Shown here: positions 25,419 through 34,413 of the stretch, piece by piece
Numbering within the stretch: position 1 is the stretch's first letter
Layout of the letters: each line of letters starts with the position of its first letter
Assembly (NCBI RefSeq): GCF_000420765.1
Contig: NZ_ATVO01000005.1
Location: 1 to 64,000 of the forward strand
From: Sandarakinorhabdus limnophila DSM 17366
GTDB taxonomy: Bacteria > Pseudomonadota > Alphaproteobacteria > Sphingomonadales > Sphingomonadaceae
Reading direction: 5' to 3'
DNA length: 64,000 nucleotides
Translations under genes and position numbers: made by a program
The notes under the pieces: model-generated
The model's database searches: none
Told to the model about the DNA's origin: nothing
The model's input: only the letters and a program-made list of their open reading frames with translations

Positions 25419-27737
25419 ATGCGCCGTCTTCTGCTGCTCGCTTCCGCCAGCCTGTTGCCTGCCCTGCCTGCCTTTGCCGCCGAAGCCGATCAGATGGCCG
25501 AATCGATCGGCGAGGAAATCGTGGTGACGGCGCAAAAGTCCGAGCAGAAACTGAACGACGTGCCGATCACCATCACCGCCTACACCGGGCGTAGCTTGCG
25601 CGAGATCGGCGTTACACAGTTCGATCAGCTTGCCGCCTATGTGCCCGGCCTGAACGTGCAGGAACAATCGCCCAACAACCCCGGCTTCGTGATCCGCGGC
25701 ATCACATCTGACACCGGCTCCTCGCAAGGCTCTCCGGCCGTCACCGTCTATCTCAACGGCGTCGATGTCTCGCGGTCGCGTGGTTCCTACTTCGATCTTT
25801 ATGATCTGGAACGCGTCGAAGTGGTGAAGGGCCCGCAGTCCACCCTTTTCGGCACCGCCGCTGCTGTGGGGGTGGTCAGCGTCATCACCGCCAAGCCCAA
25901 GCCCGGTTTCTCCGGCGAAGTGCGCGTGGGCTACGGCAATTATGATCAGCGCCGCATCGATGGCCATGTGAACATCGGCAACGACATCATCGCACTGCGC
26001 GTCGCTGGTGCCATGAAGCTGCGCGACGGCGTGGTGGAAAATATCGCCGGCCGCCCCGGCTCGCAAACGCCGAATGGCCCGCGCGTCGATGATCTGAACG
26101 GCCAGGGCCAATATGGCGCCCGCGTTTCGCTGCGCTTCACGCCCACGCCCGATCTCACCGCCGATCTGGTTGCCACCTATGATGGCCAGCGCGCGCCGGG
26201 CACCGCCTTCTCGTCGGGCACGTTCGCGCCCACCGGCGGCACCACCAGCCCCTACAGCTTCAAGGAAGCCGCCGGTTCACCGTTCAGCGCCGCCGTGCTG
26301 GGCGCCGATCAGCCCAGCCTGACGCGCAACGTGTATGACGTGAACCTGAGCGTGAACGCCAAGTTCAGCGACGCCTGGAGCTTCACCACCATCGCCGGCT
26401 ACCGCAACTTCGACAGCAACGAAGTGTTCGACGCCGATGGCACCCAGGCCTGGTATCTGGAATTTGCCGAAGATGCGCGCGGCGAACAGATGAGCTTTGA
26501 AGGCCGCTTCAACTACGAAAGTGAGAAACTGCGCGGCTTCTTCGGGGCCAATTATTTCTGGGAAACCGGCTTCCAAAGCGTGCCGTTCAGTTCCGAAGAA
26601 GGCATTTTCCTGCAGTGCGCGGCGCGATTGGTGCCGGGCCTGGCCTGCATCAACAATGCCACAGGTGTGGTGGAAGCCGCCCGCGCCACCGCGATCCTCA
26701 CCGGCGGGGCAGCCACCGTGCTGCCCTATTCCGCCGAACTGTTCCGCAACTCGGCTGAAATCAGCACCTTCAGCGCCTTTGCCGACGTGACGGTGATCCC
26801 GGTGCCGCGCCTGGAAATCAATCTGGGCGGCCGTTACCTGAGTGAAGATCGCGACAGCGGCATTTCGACCCGCATTCCCAATTCGGTGATCACCCGCGGC
26901 CCGCTGATTGCCGGCGGCGTCAACACCAATGGTGAAGTGCTTGGTGCCTCACGTCGCTTTGATGCCTTCCTGCCGCGCGCCAACATCCTGTTCCGTGTGA
27001 CCGACAATGTGAACCTGTACGCCACCTATTCGCGTGGTCGCCGCTCGCCGGTGGTGCAGGTCAATGCCGGCCGCGTGGCGGGCGTGCTCACCCCCAACGT
27101 GCGCGTGTTCCCGGCCGAACTGCTCGACAATTACGAAGCCGGCGTTAAGGGCACGCTTGGCAAGCTCAACTTCAGCGTTGGCGCCTACATCATCAAGTAC
27201 AAGGACTTCCAGATCTCGGTGCCGCAGCAGGGCGCGCCGGCGCTGATCGTCAATGCCGATGCCAGCAACAAGGGCGTGGAAGCCGAATTCGCCCTGAACC
27301 TGTCGGACAATGTGCGGCTGTTCGCCAACGGCGCCTATATCGATGCCCGGGTGAACAATGATCCGCGTTTCGGCAATTTTGCTGGCGATCGCTTCCGCCT
27401 GCAATCGGAATGGCAGGGATCGGCAGGCGCCAATTTCCGCCTGCCATTGGGTGACAAGATCGAACTGTTTGCCAACCCCAACGTCACCCACCGTTCCAGC
27501 GTCTTCTTCGAACTGCCCAACAACCCGGTAACCAGCCAGGGTCCGGTCACGCTGATCAACCTGCGCGCCGGCGTACGGGATCAAAAGGGCAAGTGGGAAG
27601 TCATCGGTTTCGCCAACAATCTGTTCGATCAGGAATATCTGCTCGACGGCGGCAACACCGGCGGCGCCTTCGGCATCCCCACCTTCATCCGCGGTCTGCC
27701 GCGCTTGTTTGGCGTGGAAGCGGTTGCACGCTTCTGA
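25419..27737 (+). CDS. TonB-dependent outer-membrane receptor
   Basis: A 772-residue receptor with a signal peptide (MRRLLLLASASLLPALPAFA), a TonB-box-like EEIVVTAQK, the plug domain (DVPITITAYTGRSL, IRGITSDTGSS, YDLERVEVVKGPQSTLFGT) and a C-terminal 22-strand barrel ending in Phe (VEAVARF). It imports a ligand by proton-motive force via TonB. ADRTVYLNGV-like YLNGVDVSRSRG and the overall layout resemble sphingomonad receptors for siderophores, polyphenols or steroid-like compounds. The ligand is unknown, and no catabolic partner is adjacent. GGGGA 5 nt before the ATG at 25419 supports this start over the ATG at 25407. Confidence 0.92.
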   Translation: MRRLLLLASASLLPALPAFAAEADQMAESIGEEIVVTAQKSEQKLNDVPITITAYTGRSLREIGVTQFDQLAAYVPGLNVQEQSPNNPGFVIRGITSDTGSSQGSPAVTVYLNGVDVSRSRGSYFDLYDLERVEVVKGPQSTLFGTAAAVGVVSVITAKPKPGFSGEVRVGYGNYDQRRIDGHVNIGNDIIALRVAGAMKLRDGVVENIAGRPGSQTPNGPRVDDLNGQGQYGARVSLRFTPTPDLTADLVATYDGQRAPGTAFSSGTFAPTGGTTSPYSFKEAAGSPFSAAVLGADQPSLTRNVYDVNLSVNAKFSDAWSFTTIAGYRNFDSNEVFDADGTQAWYLEFAEDARGEQMSFEGRFNYESEKLRGFFGANYFWETGFQSVPFSSEEGIFLQCAARLVPGLACINNATGVVEAARATAILTGGAATVLPYSAELFRNSAEISTFSAFADVTVIPVPRLEINLGGRYLSEDRDSGISTRIPNSVITRGPLIAGGVNTNGEVLGASRRFDAFLPRANILFRVTDNVNLYATYSRGRRSPVVQVNAGRVAGVLTPNVRVFPAELLDNYEAGVKGTLGKLNFSVGAYIIKYKDFQISVPQQGAPALIVNADASNKGVEAEFALNLSDNVRLFANGAYIDARVNNDPRFGNFAGDRFRLQSEWQGSAGANFRLPLGDKIELFANPNVTHRSSVFFELPNNPVTSQGPVTLINLRAGVRDQKGKWEVIGFANNLFDQEYLLDGGNTGGAFGIPTFIRGLPRLFGVEAVARF

Positions 27738-27777
27738 TGCGTACGGGGCGGGTGGTGTGGTTGGGGGGCGCCTCCCC

Positions 27778-27806
27778 TTGCCCCACTTCCCGCCCCGGTC
27801 TATCGC
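27778..27806 (+). promoter_or_regulatory. Candidate leaderless promoter of the ABC ATPase gene
   Basis: TTGCCC (27778-27783), a 17-nt spacer and TATCGC (27801-27806) are followed by 6 nt and the ATG at 27813. No Shine-Dalgarno is present. Confidence 0.4.
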
Positions 27807-27812
27807 GATTGC

Positions 27813-28745
27813 ATGAGCGAAGCTGCAATCAGCCTGCGTGGCCTGACCAAGACCTATGCCGGCGGCAAGCAGGCGCTGAAGGGCATTGATCTCGATATCC
27901 CGCGTGGTTCCATCTTCGGCCTGCTTGGCCCCAACGGCGCTGGCAAATCCACCACGATCAATATCCTCGCCGGCCTGGTGAACAAAACCGCTGGCAGCGC
28001 CCGCATCTGGGGCTTCGACATCGACGAGCATCCGCGCAACGCCAAGGCCAGCATCGGCATCGTGCCGCAGGAACTGGTGTTCGATGCCTTCTTCACGCCG
28101 TTTGAAACGCTGGAATTGCAGGCCGGCCTGTTCGGCGTGCCCAAGGCCAAGCGCCGGACGATGGAATTGCTGAAGGCGGTGCGGCTGGACGACAAGGCGC
28201 ATGTCTATTCGCGCACCCTTTCGGGCGGGATGAAGCGCCGGCTGCTGGTGGCAAAGGCGCTGGTGCACAACCCGCCGGTGCTGGTGCTGGATGAACCGAC
28301 GGCAGGCGTTGATATCGAGCTGCGGCAATTGCTGTGGGATTATGTGCGTGAACTGCACAGCATGGGCACCACCATCGTGCTGACCACCCATTATCTCGAA
28401 GAAGCCGAAAGCCTGTGCGATCGCATCGCCATCATCAATCATGGGCAGGTGGTTGCCAACGACGAAACATCGAAACTGCTTGGCACCACCGGTGACAAGG
28501 TCCTGGAAGTGGTGGTGGACCGCGAGCTTGCCGCCGTGCCGCCGGCGCTTGTCGGCTGCAAGGCGGTGGAGCTGAAGGGCCCGCGGACGCTGGTCATCAC
28601 CTATGACAAGCGTAGCAACAATGCCGGCGCCGTGCTGGCAATGGTGGGTGCTGCCGGGCTGGGCGTGGTGGAGGTTTCCACCCGCGAAGCCGATCTGGAA
28701 GATGTGTTCCTGGAGCTGACAAGTGGCAAAAGCGCCGCCGCCTGA
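27813..28745 (+). CDS. ABC transporter ATP-binding protein (ABC-2 export type)
   Basis: A 310-residue ATPase with Walker A GPNGAGKST, Q-loop IGIVPQELVFD, signature LSGGMKRRL, Walker B VLVLDEPTAG and H-loop TTHYLEE. A ~75-residue C-terminal extension is typical of DrrA/CcmA-like ABC-2 exporters. The partner permease that would normally follow is absent; instead the 3' end overlaps nadB by 23 bp. The ATPase must pair with a permease encoded elsewhere. The substrate (lipid, polysaccharide or drug) cannot be read. Confidence 0.92.
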   Translation: MSEAAISLRGLTKTYAGGKQALKGIDLDIPRGSIFGLLGPNGAGKSTTINILAGLVNKTAGSARIWGFDIDEHPRNAKASIGIVPQELVFDAFFTPFETLELQAGLFGVPKAKRRTMELLKAVRLDDKAHVYSRTLSGGMKRRLLVAKALVHNPPVLVLDEPTAGVDIELRQLLWDYVRELHSMGTTIVLTTHYLEEAESLCDRIAIINHGQVVANDETSKLLGTTGDKVLEVVVDRELAAVPPALVGCKAVELKGPRTLVITYDKRSNNAGAVLAMVGAAGLGVVEVSTREADLEDVFLELTSGKSAAA

Positions 28746-30345
28746 GGCTCGCCATTTCGATGCCATCGTGGTTGGTTCCGGTGCGGCCGGGCTGACGGCG
28801 GCATTGCACCTGGCCGAACATGGCACGGTGGCCGTGCTGGCCAAGGGCGATCTCGCCGATGGTTCCACGGCCTGGGCACAGGGCGGGATCGCCGCCGTGC
28901 TGGATGCCGGCGATACGGTTGCGGCACATGTGGAAGACACGATGGTAGCCGGTGCCGGGCTCAACCACCGCCCCACGGTTGAATATGTCGCCAGCAATGC
29001 ATCGGCCGCGATCGACCGGCTGGCGGAATTGGGCGTGCCGTTCAATCCCGGCGAGACCGTGTCCGAACGCTGGCACCTCACGCGCGAAGGCGGCCACAGC
29101 CATCGCCGCATCGTGCATGTCGATGATGCCACTGGCTGGGCGGTTTCACAGGCGCTGATCAAGGCGGCGCAGGCGCATCCCAACATCACCTTGGTGCCGC
29201 ACATGGCCGCGGTCGATCTGATCACTCATCGCCACGTGCTGCACGAACGCTTCCCACAGCGGCGCTGCCACGGCGTCTATGCGCTGGATGTGAAGAAGCG
29301 GCATGTCGTGCGCTTTGTCGCGCCGGCCACGGTTCTGGCCACCGGCGGGGCGAGCCGCGTCTATCTTTATTCTACCAACCCCGATGGCGCGACAGGCGAC
29401 GGCATCGCCATGGCGTGGCGGGCGGGGTGCAGGGTATCGAACATGGAATTCAATCAGTTCCACCCGACCTGCCTTTATCACCCCGAGGTGCGCAATTTCC
29501 TGATCACCGAGGCGGCGCGCGGCGAAGGCGGCCACCTGAAACTGCCCGACGGCAGCCGCTTCATGGCGCGTTATGACGACCGGCTGGAACTCGCCCCGCG
29601 TGACGTGGTGGCACGGGCCATCGATGCCGAGATGAAGCGGCTTGGCATCCCACATGTACTGCTCGATCTCACTCATCTGGGTGCGGACTTCGTGCGTGCC
29701 CATTTCCCCACCATCCATGCCCGACTGCTAGAGCTGGATATCGATTGCACGCAGGTGCCGATCCCGGTGGTGCCGGCGGCGCATTACAGCTGCGGGGGCG
29801 TGATGGTGACACTGGATGGCCGCACCGATCTGGCCGGTCTGTGGGCGGCCGGCGAGGTGACCCAGAGTGGGCTGCACGGCGCCAATCGGCTGGCGTCGAA
29901 TTCGCTGCTGGAATGCCTGGTGTTCGGTCAGGCCGTGGCTGACGACATTGCCGCGCAAACCGCCCAGAACTCGCCGCGGGTAAAGCCCTGGGATGAAAGC
30001 CGGGTGACCGACAGCGACGAGGAAGTGGTAATCGCCCACAATTGGGACGAACTGCGTCGCACCATGTGGGATTATGTCGGCATCGTGCGCACCGATAAAA
30101 GGCTGGAGCGCGCCGCCCACCGGGTGAAAAATTTGCGCAAGGAAGTGCAGGATTATTACGGCAATTTCCGCATCACCGCCGATCTGATCGAACTGAGGAA
30201 CCTCGTGACCGTCGCCGATCTGATCGTGCGTTCCGCCCGCCGCCGCCGCGAAAGCCGCGGGCTGCATTACAGCACCGATTATCCGGCCATGGCCGCCGAA
30301 GCGGTGGACACCATCCTTGATCCGATAATGACGCGAGAGGCCTAG
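28723..30345 (+). CDS. nadB: L-aspartate oxidase
   Basis: This FAD enzyme oxidises L-aspartate to iminoaspartate, the first step of de novo NAD synthesis. It is 540 residues. FAD site: AIVVGSGAAGLTAALHLAE. Substrate and flavin motifs: STAWAQGGIAAVL, HRRIVHVDDATGW, LATGGASRVYLYSTNPDGATGDGIAMA, QFHPTCLY and AHYSCGGV. The GTG at 28723 is the only in-frame start before the FAD motif, so the gene overlaps the ABC ATPase by 23 bp. nadA and nadC are not adjacent. Its stop overlaps the convergent GGDEF-EAL gene by 4 nt (CTAG). Confidence 0.95.
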   Translation: MAKAPPPEARHFDAIVVGSGAAGLTAALHLAEHGTVAVLAKGDLADGSTAWAQGGIAAVLDAGDTVAAHVEDTMVAGAGLNHRPTVEYVASNASAAIDRLAELGVPFNPGETVSERWHLTREGGHSHRRIVHVDDATGWAVSQALIKAAQAHPNITLVPHMAAVDLITHRHVLHERFPQRRCHGVYALDVKKRHVVRFVAPATVLATGGASRVYLYSTNPDGATGDGIAMAWRAGCRVSNMEFNQFHPTCLYHPEVRNFLITEAARGEGGHLKLPDGSRFMARYDDRLELAPRDVVARAIDAEMKRLGIPHVLLDLTHLGADFVRAHFPTIHARLLELDIDCTQVPIPVVPAAHYSCGGVMVTLDGRTDLAGLWAAGEVTQSGLHGANRLASNSLLECLVFGQAVADDIAAQTAQNSPRVKPWDESRVTDSDEEVVIAHNWDELRRTMWDYVGIVRTDKRLERAAHRVKNLRKEVQDYYGNFRITADLIELRNLVTVADLIVRSARRRRESRGLHYSTDYPAMAAEAVDTILDPIMTREA

Positions 30346-32828
30346 GCCGCAGCGCGCCGTGTCAGCGGGAACGGCTGCGGCTGGCCGAACAGCCAGCCCT
30401 GGGCGAGATCGCAGCCCAGCCGGGTAAGCAGCTGGCGCTGGGCGTCATTCTCCACCCCTTCAGCCACCACCTGCTTGCCCATCGAATGCGCCAGATCGAT
30501 GGTGGCGCGCACCACCTGCTGGTTACCGGCCGATTCCGAAAGGCGGCCGATGAAGCTGCGATCAATCTTGACGATGTTGGCCGGCACATCGCGCAGCTGG
30601 ATCAGGCTTGCATGACCAGTGCCGAAATCATCCAGCGCCACATTCACGCCGGCATCACGCAGGCATTCCAGCGCCTCGATCAGCGCGCCGCCCAGGCCGC
30701 TCATCACCACCGATTCCGTCACTTCCACCACCAACGCATGCGGCGGCCCACGGTGGCGGGCCAGTTCATCCAGGATGGCGACGGCAGCGGCCGTGCCCTG
30801 CAACTGGCTGCCAACGAAATTGATCGCCATGGTCAGATCCCTGCCGTCGCTCCGCAGCCTGGCCAATTGTTCCAGTGCCGATTTCAACACATGGGCCTGC
30901 AACTGGGGCAGCAGCGTTGATTCGCGCAGCACATCGGGGAAATCGCCGGGGGCCAGCAGGCCCAGCCGCGGATGCTGCCAGCGCAGCAGCGCTTCATAGC
31001 CAACAAGCGTATCATCCAGCTGCACGACGCGCTGATAATGCAGCAGGAACTGGTTGCCAGCCAGGCCAACGCGGGCTTCCGACAACAGGCGGCTGCGCGC
31101 TTCGGCTTCATCGGCCATGCTGCTGTCATAACTGCGCCAGCAGCCGCGGCCCGCCGCCTTGGCCCGGTACAGCGCCAGATCGGCCTGCTTGAAGATGCGG
31201 GCCAGAGCCACGCCCTTGTTCTCCGACGAACTGTGGCCAGCGCAGATCGAGATGGTAAGATTATGGCCCGAATGGCGCAGCGGAACACCGGACGACAGCG
31301 CGATCATCTGGCGCACGGCCGACAGGCGTTCGCGCGCCGCGCCGGTCAGCAGGATCACGAACTCGTCACCGCCAACCCGGGCGATATTGGCTTCGGGGCC
31401 GGCCGCTGCTGTCAGCCGTTCTGCCACCGCCACGATCAGCGCATCGCCCGCATCATGGCCGGCCATGTCGTTCGTCTGCTTCAGGAAATCGATATCGATG
31501 GCGATCACGTCGATGCCAGAATTGCGGGTCAGCGGCTGTTCCAGCATGTTCTGGAACAGGGCGCGGTTGCCCAGCCCAGTGAGCGCATCAGTGGTGGCCA
31601 CCCGGAACAGGGTATCGCGCTCGGCATCGGCGGCATCGGCATCGCGGCGCAGCTGGCGGAAGCGATCAGCAATGGCCAGCGACAGCAGCAGCGATTCCCA
31701 GCCGACGGCGGCAAAACCGGCAAGATCGACCAGATCATCTTGCGGCAGCAGGCTGAAGTTGCGGAAGATGCGCAACACCAGCACGGCCAGCGCCGGCAGC
31801 CAACCAGCCAGATAATACCAGATCGCCCGGCTGCCGCGCAGCGCCGCAAAGCCCGAGCCAACAGTGAGCGTAAGCGTGACGATGATCAGCGTGATGTTGA
31901 GCAGAAGATCGCCCAGCGCTGCTGGAAACAGCGTGTCGAACGCCGCCACTACTGATGCAAGCGCCACGCCCATGCCGGCAAGCTGACCAAAATCGATCAG
32001 GCGCTGGGGCAACTTGTCCTTCTCGATCAGCGAGAAGAAGAAGGCGGCGCCAGACACCACCATCAAGCCAAGCAGCAGGTAGAAGGTGCGCACCGCCGCC
32101 GGCCCGGCGAGGAACGGGAAGATATTGAGGATCGCGCCCGACCACACCAGCAGATAGCCCAGGCTGCCCGCCAGCCACACGACATACCAGCGCTGGAACC
32201 CGGTGCGCAGCCAGGTGAGCAGAAACATGTTGTAGACAAAGGCCGAGAACAACATACCGAGCACAAGGGCGACCTGCACTGTCCAGCGCAGCACATGCGA
32301 TTCATGGCCGGCGGCATCCATCGCCTTGATGGTGCGCAGCAGGCCCGGCCCGTCCATGTTGCGATAGCCGATCTGGATGGCCGTCACATCAGGGCCCGCC
32401 ACCGGAATCTGGAAGCGCAGATTATTGCCCATTGTCCAGTTGCGGCTGAGCTCGAACTGGCCACGGCGGATCACCGCCACGCCGCCTTCGTGCACCACCC
32501 GAATTTCGATGGCGGTAAAGCGGACATTGTCGATCACCAGGTTCCAGCCCACCGGCATGCGCTGCAGCCGGGCAGGATCAACGGCAAACCACGTCCATTT
32601 GCTGGGCATATCCTTGCCCGAACCCGGTGCAATGGGGGTGATGCAGCTGTTGCCCTGGCAGGTCGGAACTTGCCGGTACGCAAGTTGCACGTTCTCAGCT
32701 CGCGCTGGTGCCACCCATAGCGCGAAGAACAGCCCCACCACCAATACGATCAGACCCCAAGATCGTTTGGTGAAGGGGGCCAGGCGGCTCATCAGAACCG
32801 ATGTCGGTCTGCTGCCTTGTCGCAACAT
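30342..32828 (-). CDS. Membrane GGDEF-EAL cyclic-di-GMP enzyme with 7TMR-DISM-like sensor
   Basis: An 828-residue protein. A signal/anchor (about 22-44) precedes a periplasmic domain (about 45-180) like 7TMR-DISM extracellular modules, then about seven transmembrane helices (about 183-390). A GGDEF domain follows (VGGDEFV, GGDEF at 486-490), then an EAL domain (YEALLRW with EAL at 612-614, EVTES, ALDDFGTGHASL, KIDRSF, VAEGVE). Both catalytic motifs look intact, so it could make and break c-di-GMP. The RxxD inhibitory site before GGDEF is missing (GPEA in its place). AAGGA before the ATG at 32828 supports the start. It probably ties an envelope signal to surface behaviour. Confidence 0.93.
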   Translation of the reverse strand: MLRQGSRPTSVLMSRLAPFTKRSWGLIVLVVGLFFALWVAPARAENVQLAYRQVPTCQGNSCITPIAPGSGKDMPSKWTWFAVDPARLQRMPVGWNLVIDNVRFTAIEIRVVHEGGVAVIRRGQFELSRNWTMGNNLRFQIPVAGPDVTAIQIGYRNMDGPGLLRTIKAMDAAGHESHVLRWTVQVALVLGMLFSAFVYNMFLLTWLRTGFQRWYVVWLAGSLGYLLVWSGAILNIFPFLAGPAAVRTFYLLLGLMVVSGAAFFFSLIEKDKLPQRLIDFGQLAGMGVALASVVAAFDTLFPAALGDLLLNITLIIVTLTLTVGSGFAALRGSRAIWYYLAGWLPALAVLVLRIFRNFSLLPQDDLVDLAGFAAVGWESLLLSLAIADRFRQLRRDADAADAERDTLFRVATTDALTGLGNRALFQNMLEQPLTRNSGIDVIAIDIDFLKQTNDMAGHDAGDALIVAVAERLTAAAGPEANIARVGGDEFVILLTGAARERLSAVRQMIALSSGVPLRHSGHNLTISICAGHSSSENKGVALARIFKQADLALYRAKAAGRGCWRSYDSSMADEAEARSRLLSEARVGLAGNQFLLHYQRVVQLDDTLVGYEALLRWQHPRLGLLAPGDFPDVLRESTLLPQLQAHVLKSALEQLARLRSDGRDLTMAINFVGSQLQGTAAAVAILDELARHRGPPHALVVEVTESVVMSGLGGALIEALECLRDAGVNVALDDFGTGHASLIQLRDVPANIVKIDRSFIGRLSESAGNQQVVRATIDLAHSMGKQVVAEGVENDAQRQLLTRLGCDLAQGWLFGQPQPFPLTRRAAA

Positions 32829-32946
32829 TCCGTCCTTTGCTTACCCCTCGTAAGGGACAAACATACGGGAGAAGCCGTTTAGGAACCATTACCGCCTCGT
32901 TCTGATGGCGGCTATTGAGGGTGAAATCCAGACAGTTCAGTCCGAA

Positions 32947-34362
32947 TCAGCGCATTAACTGGCGAACATCGACCAGATGCCCCGAAATAGCCGCCGCTGC
33001 TGCCATCGCGGGCGACAACAAGTGCGTGCGCGCACCCGGGCCCTGCCGGCCAACGAAATTGCGATTCGAGGTGCTGGCACAGCGCTCGCCGGCCGGCACC
33101 TGATCGGGGTTCATGCCCAGGCACATGGAACAGCCCGGCTCACGCCATTCGAAGCCGGCATCAATGAAGATGCGGTCCAACCCTTCGGCTTCGGCCTGGC
33201 GCTTCACGAGGCCGGAACCCGGCACCACCAGCGCCTGCCGCACGTTGCCGGCCACCTTGCGGCCGCGCACCACATCGGCAGCCACGCGCAGATCCTCGAT
33301 GCGGCTGTTGGTGCAGCTGCCGATGAAGATATTCTCTACGGCCACATCTTCCATGCGGGTACCGGGGGCGAGGCCCATATAATCCAGGCTCTTCTGCGCT
33401 GCTGCGCGCTTGCCGACATCGGCGAAGCTGGCCGGATCGGGCACCACATCGGTGATGGAGACCACGTCATCCGGGCTGGTACCCCAGGTAACGAGCGGTG
33501 CGATGGCGCTGCCGTCGATGGTGATGCGCTTGTCATACGTCGCGCCCGGATCGGTTTTCAGCGTCTTCCACCAGGCCAGCGCTGCCTCCCATGCTGCACC
33601 CTTGGGCGCACGAGGGCGGCCTTCAACATAGGTGAAGGTCTTTTCATCCGGCGCAATCAGGCCGGCGCGGGCGCCGGCTTCAATCGCCATGTTGCACAGC
33701 GTCATGCGCCCTTCCATGGAGAGCGCCTCGATCACCGGGCCGGTATATTCGATGACATGCCCGGCACCGCCGCCCGAACCCAGCACGCCGCACACGGCCA
33801 ACGCGACATCCTTGGCGGAGACGGAGAAGCCGAGCTCGCCCGTCACATGCACCTGCAGCGTTTTGGACTGACGCAACAGCAGCGTCTGCGTCGCAAACAC
33901 ATGCTCCACTTCCGAGGTGCCGATACCAAAGGCCAGCGCGCCGAACGCACCATGGGTGGCGGTGTGGCTGTCCCCACAGACCATAGTGACACCCGGCAGG
34001 GTAAAGCCCTGTTCCGGGCCGATGACGTGGACGATGCCCTGTTCCGGCGAATCGATGTTGTATAGCTCCACCCCGAAATCGGCGCAGTTCTGCACCAACG
34101 CGTCGAGTTGTGCCTTCGACATCGGATCGAGGATCGGCAGCCGGCGATCCGTGGTCGGAACGTTGTGATCGGGCACGGCCAGCGTCAGATCGGGCCGGCG
34201 CAACCTGCGGCCAGCAATGCGCAGCGCCTCAAACGCCTGAGGGGTGGTCACTTCATGGATGAGGTGACGATCGATGAAGATCAGCGCGGTGCCGTCATCA
34301 AGCGACTGGACGACATGATCGTCCCAGATCTTCTGGTAGAGGGTGCGGGGGGTGCTGCTCAT
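32947..34362 (-). CDS. leuC: 3-isopropylmalate dehydratase large subunit
   Basis: This aconitase-family [4Fe-4S] enzyme of leucine synthesis isomerises 2- to 3-isopropylmalate together with LeuD. It is 471 residues. Family motifs: [12 protein letters not shown] at the start, [53 protein letters not shown] (cut short here), [18 protein letters not shown], and cluster cysteines in FIGSCTNSR and [10 protein letters not shown]. The loop usually read GTxGGTGxxIEY is [12 protein letters not shown] here. The ATG at 34362 is the family start. leuD and leuB do not follow; the next gene on this strand is the GGDEF-EAL protein. Confidence 0.93.
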   Translation of the reverse strand: MSSTPRTLYQKIWDDHVVQSLDDGTALIFIDRHLIHEVTTPQAFEALRIAGRRLRRPDLTLAVPDHNVPTTDRRLPILDPMSKAQLDALVQNCADFGVELYNIDSPEQGIVHVIGPEQGFTLPGVTMVCGDSHTATHGAFGALAFGIGTSEVEHVFATQTLLLRQSKTLQVHVTGELGFSVSAKDVALAVCGVLGSGGGAGHVIEYTGPVIEALSMEGRMTLCNMAIEAGARAGLIAPDEKTFTYVEGRPRAPKGAAWEAALAWWKTLKTDPGATYDKRITIDGSAIAPLVTWGTSPDDVVSITDVVPDPASFADVGKRAAAQKSLDYMGLAPGTRMEDVAVENIFIGSCTNSRIEDLRVAADVVRGRKVAGNVRQALVVPGSGLVKRQAEAEGLDRIFIDAGFEWREPGCSMCLGMNPDQVPAGERCASTSNRNFVGRQGPGARTHLLSPAMAAAAAISGHLVDVRQLMR

Positions 34363-34413
34363 GGGTGCGGCTGTGCCAAGGCCGCGCGCCAAAATCCAGC
34401 GGCAAATGACGCG

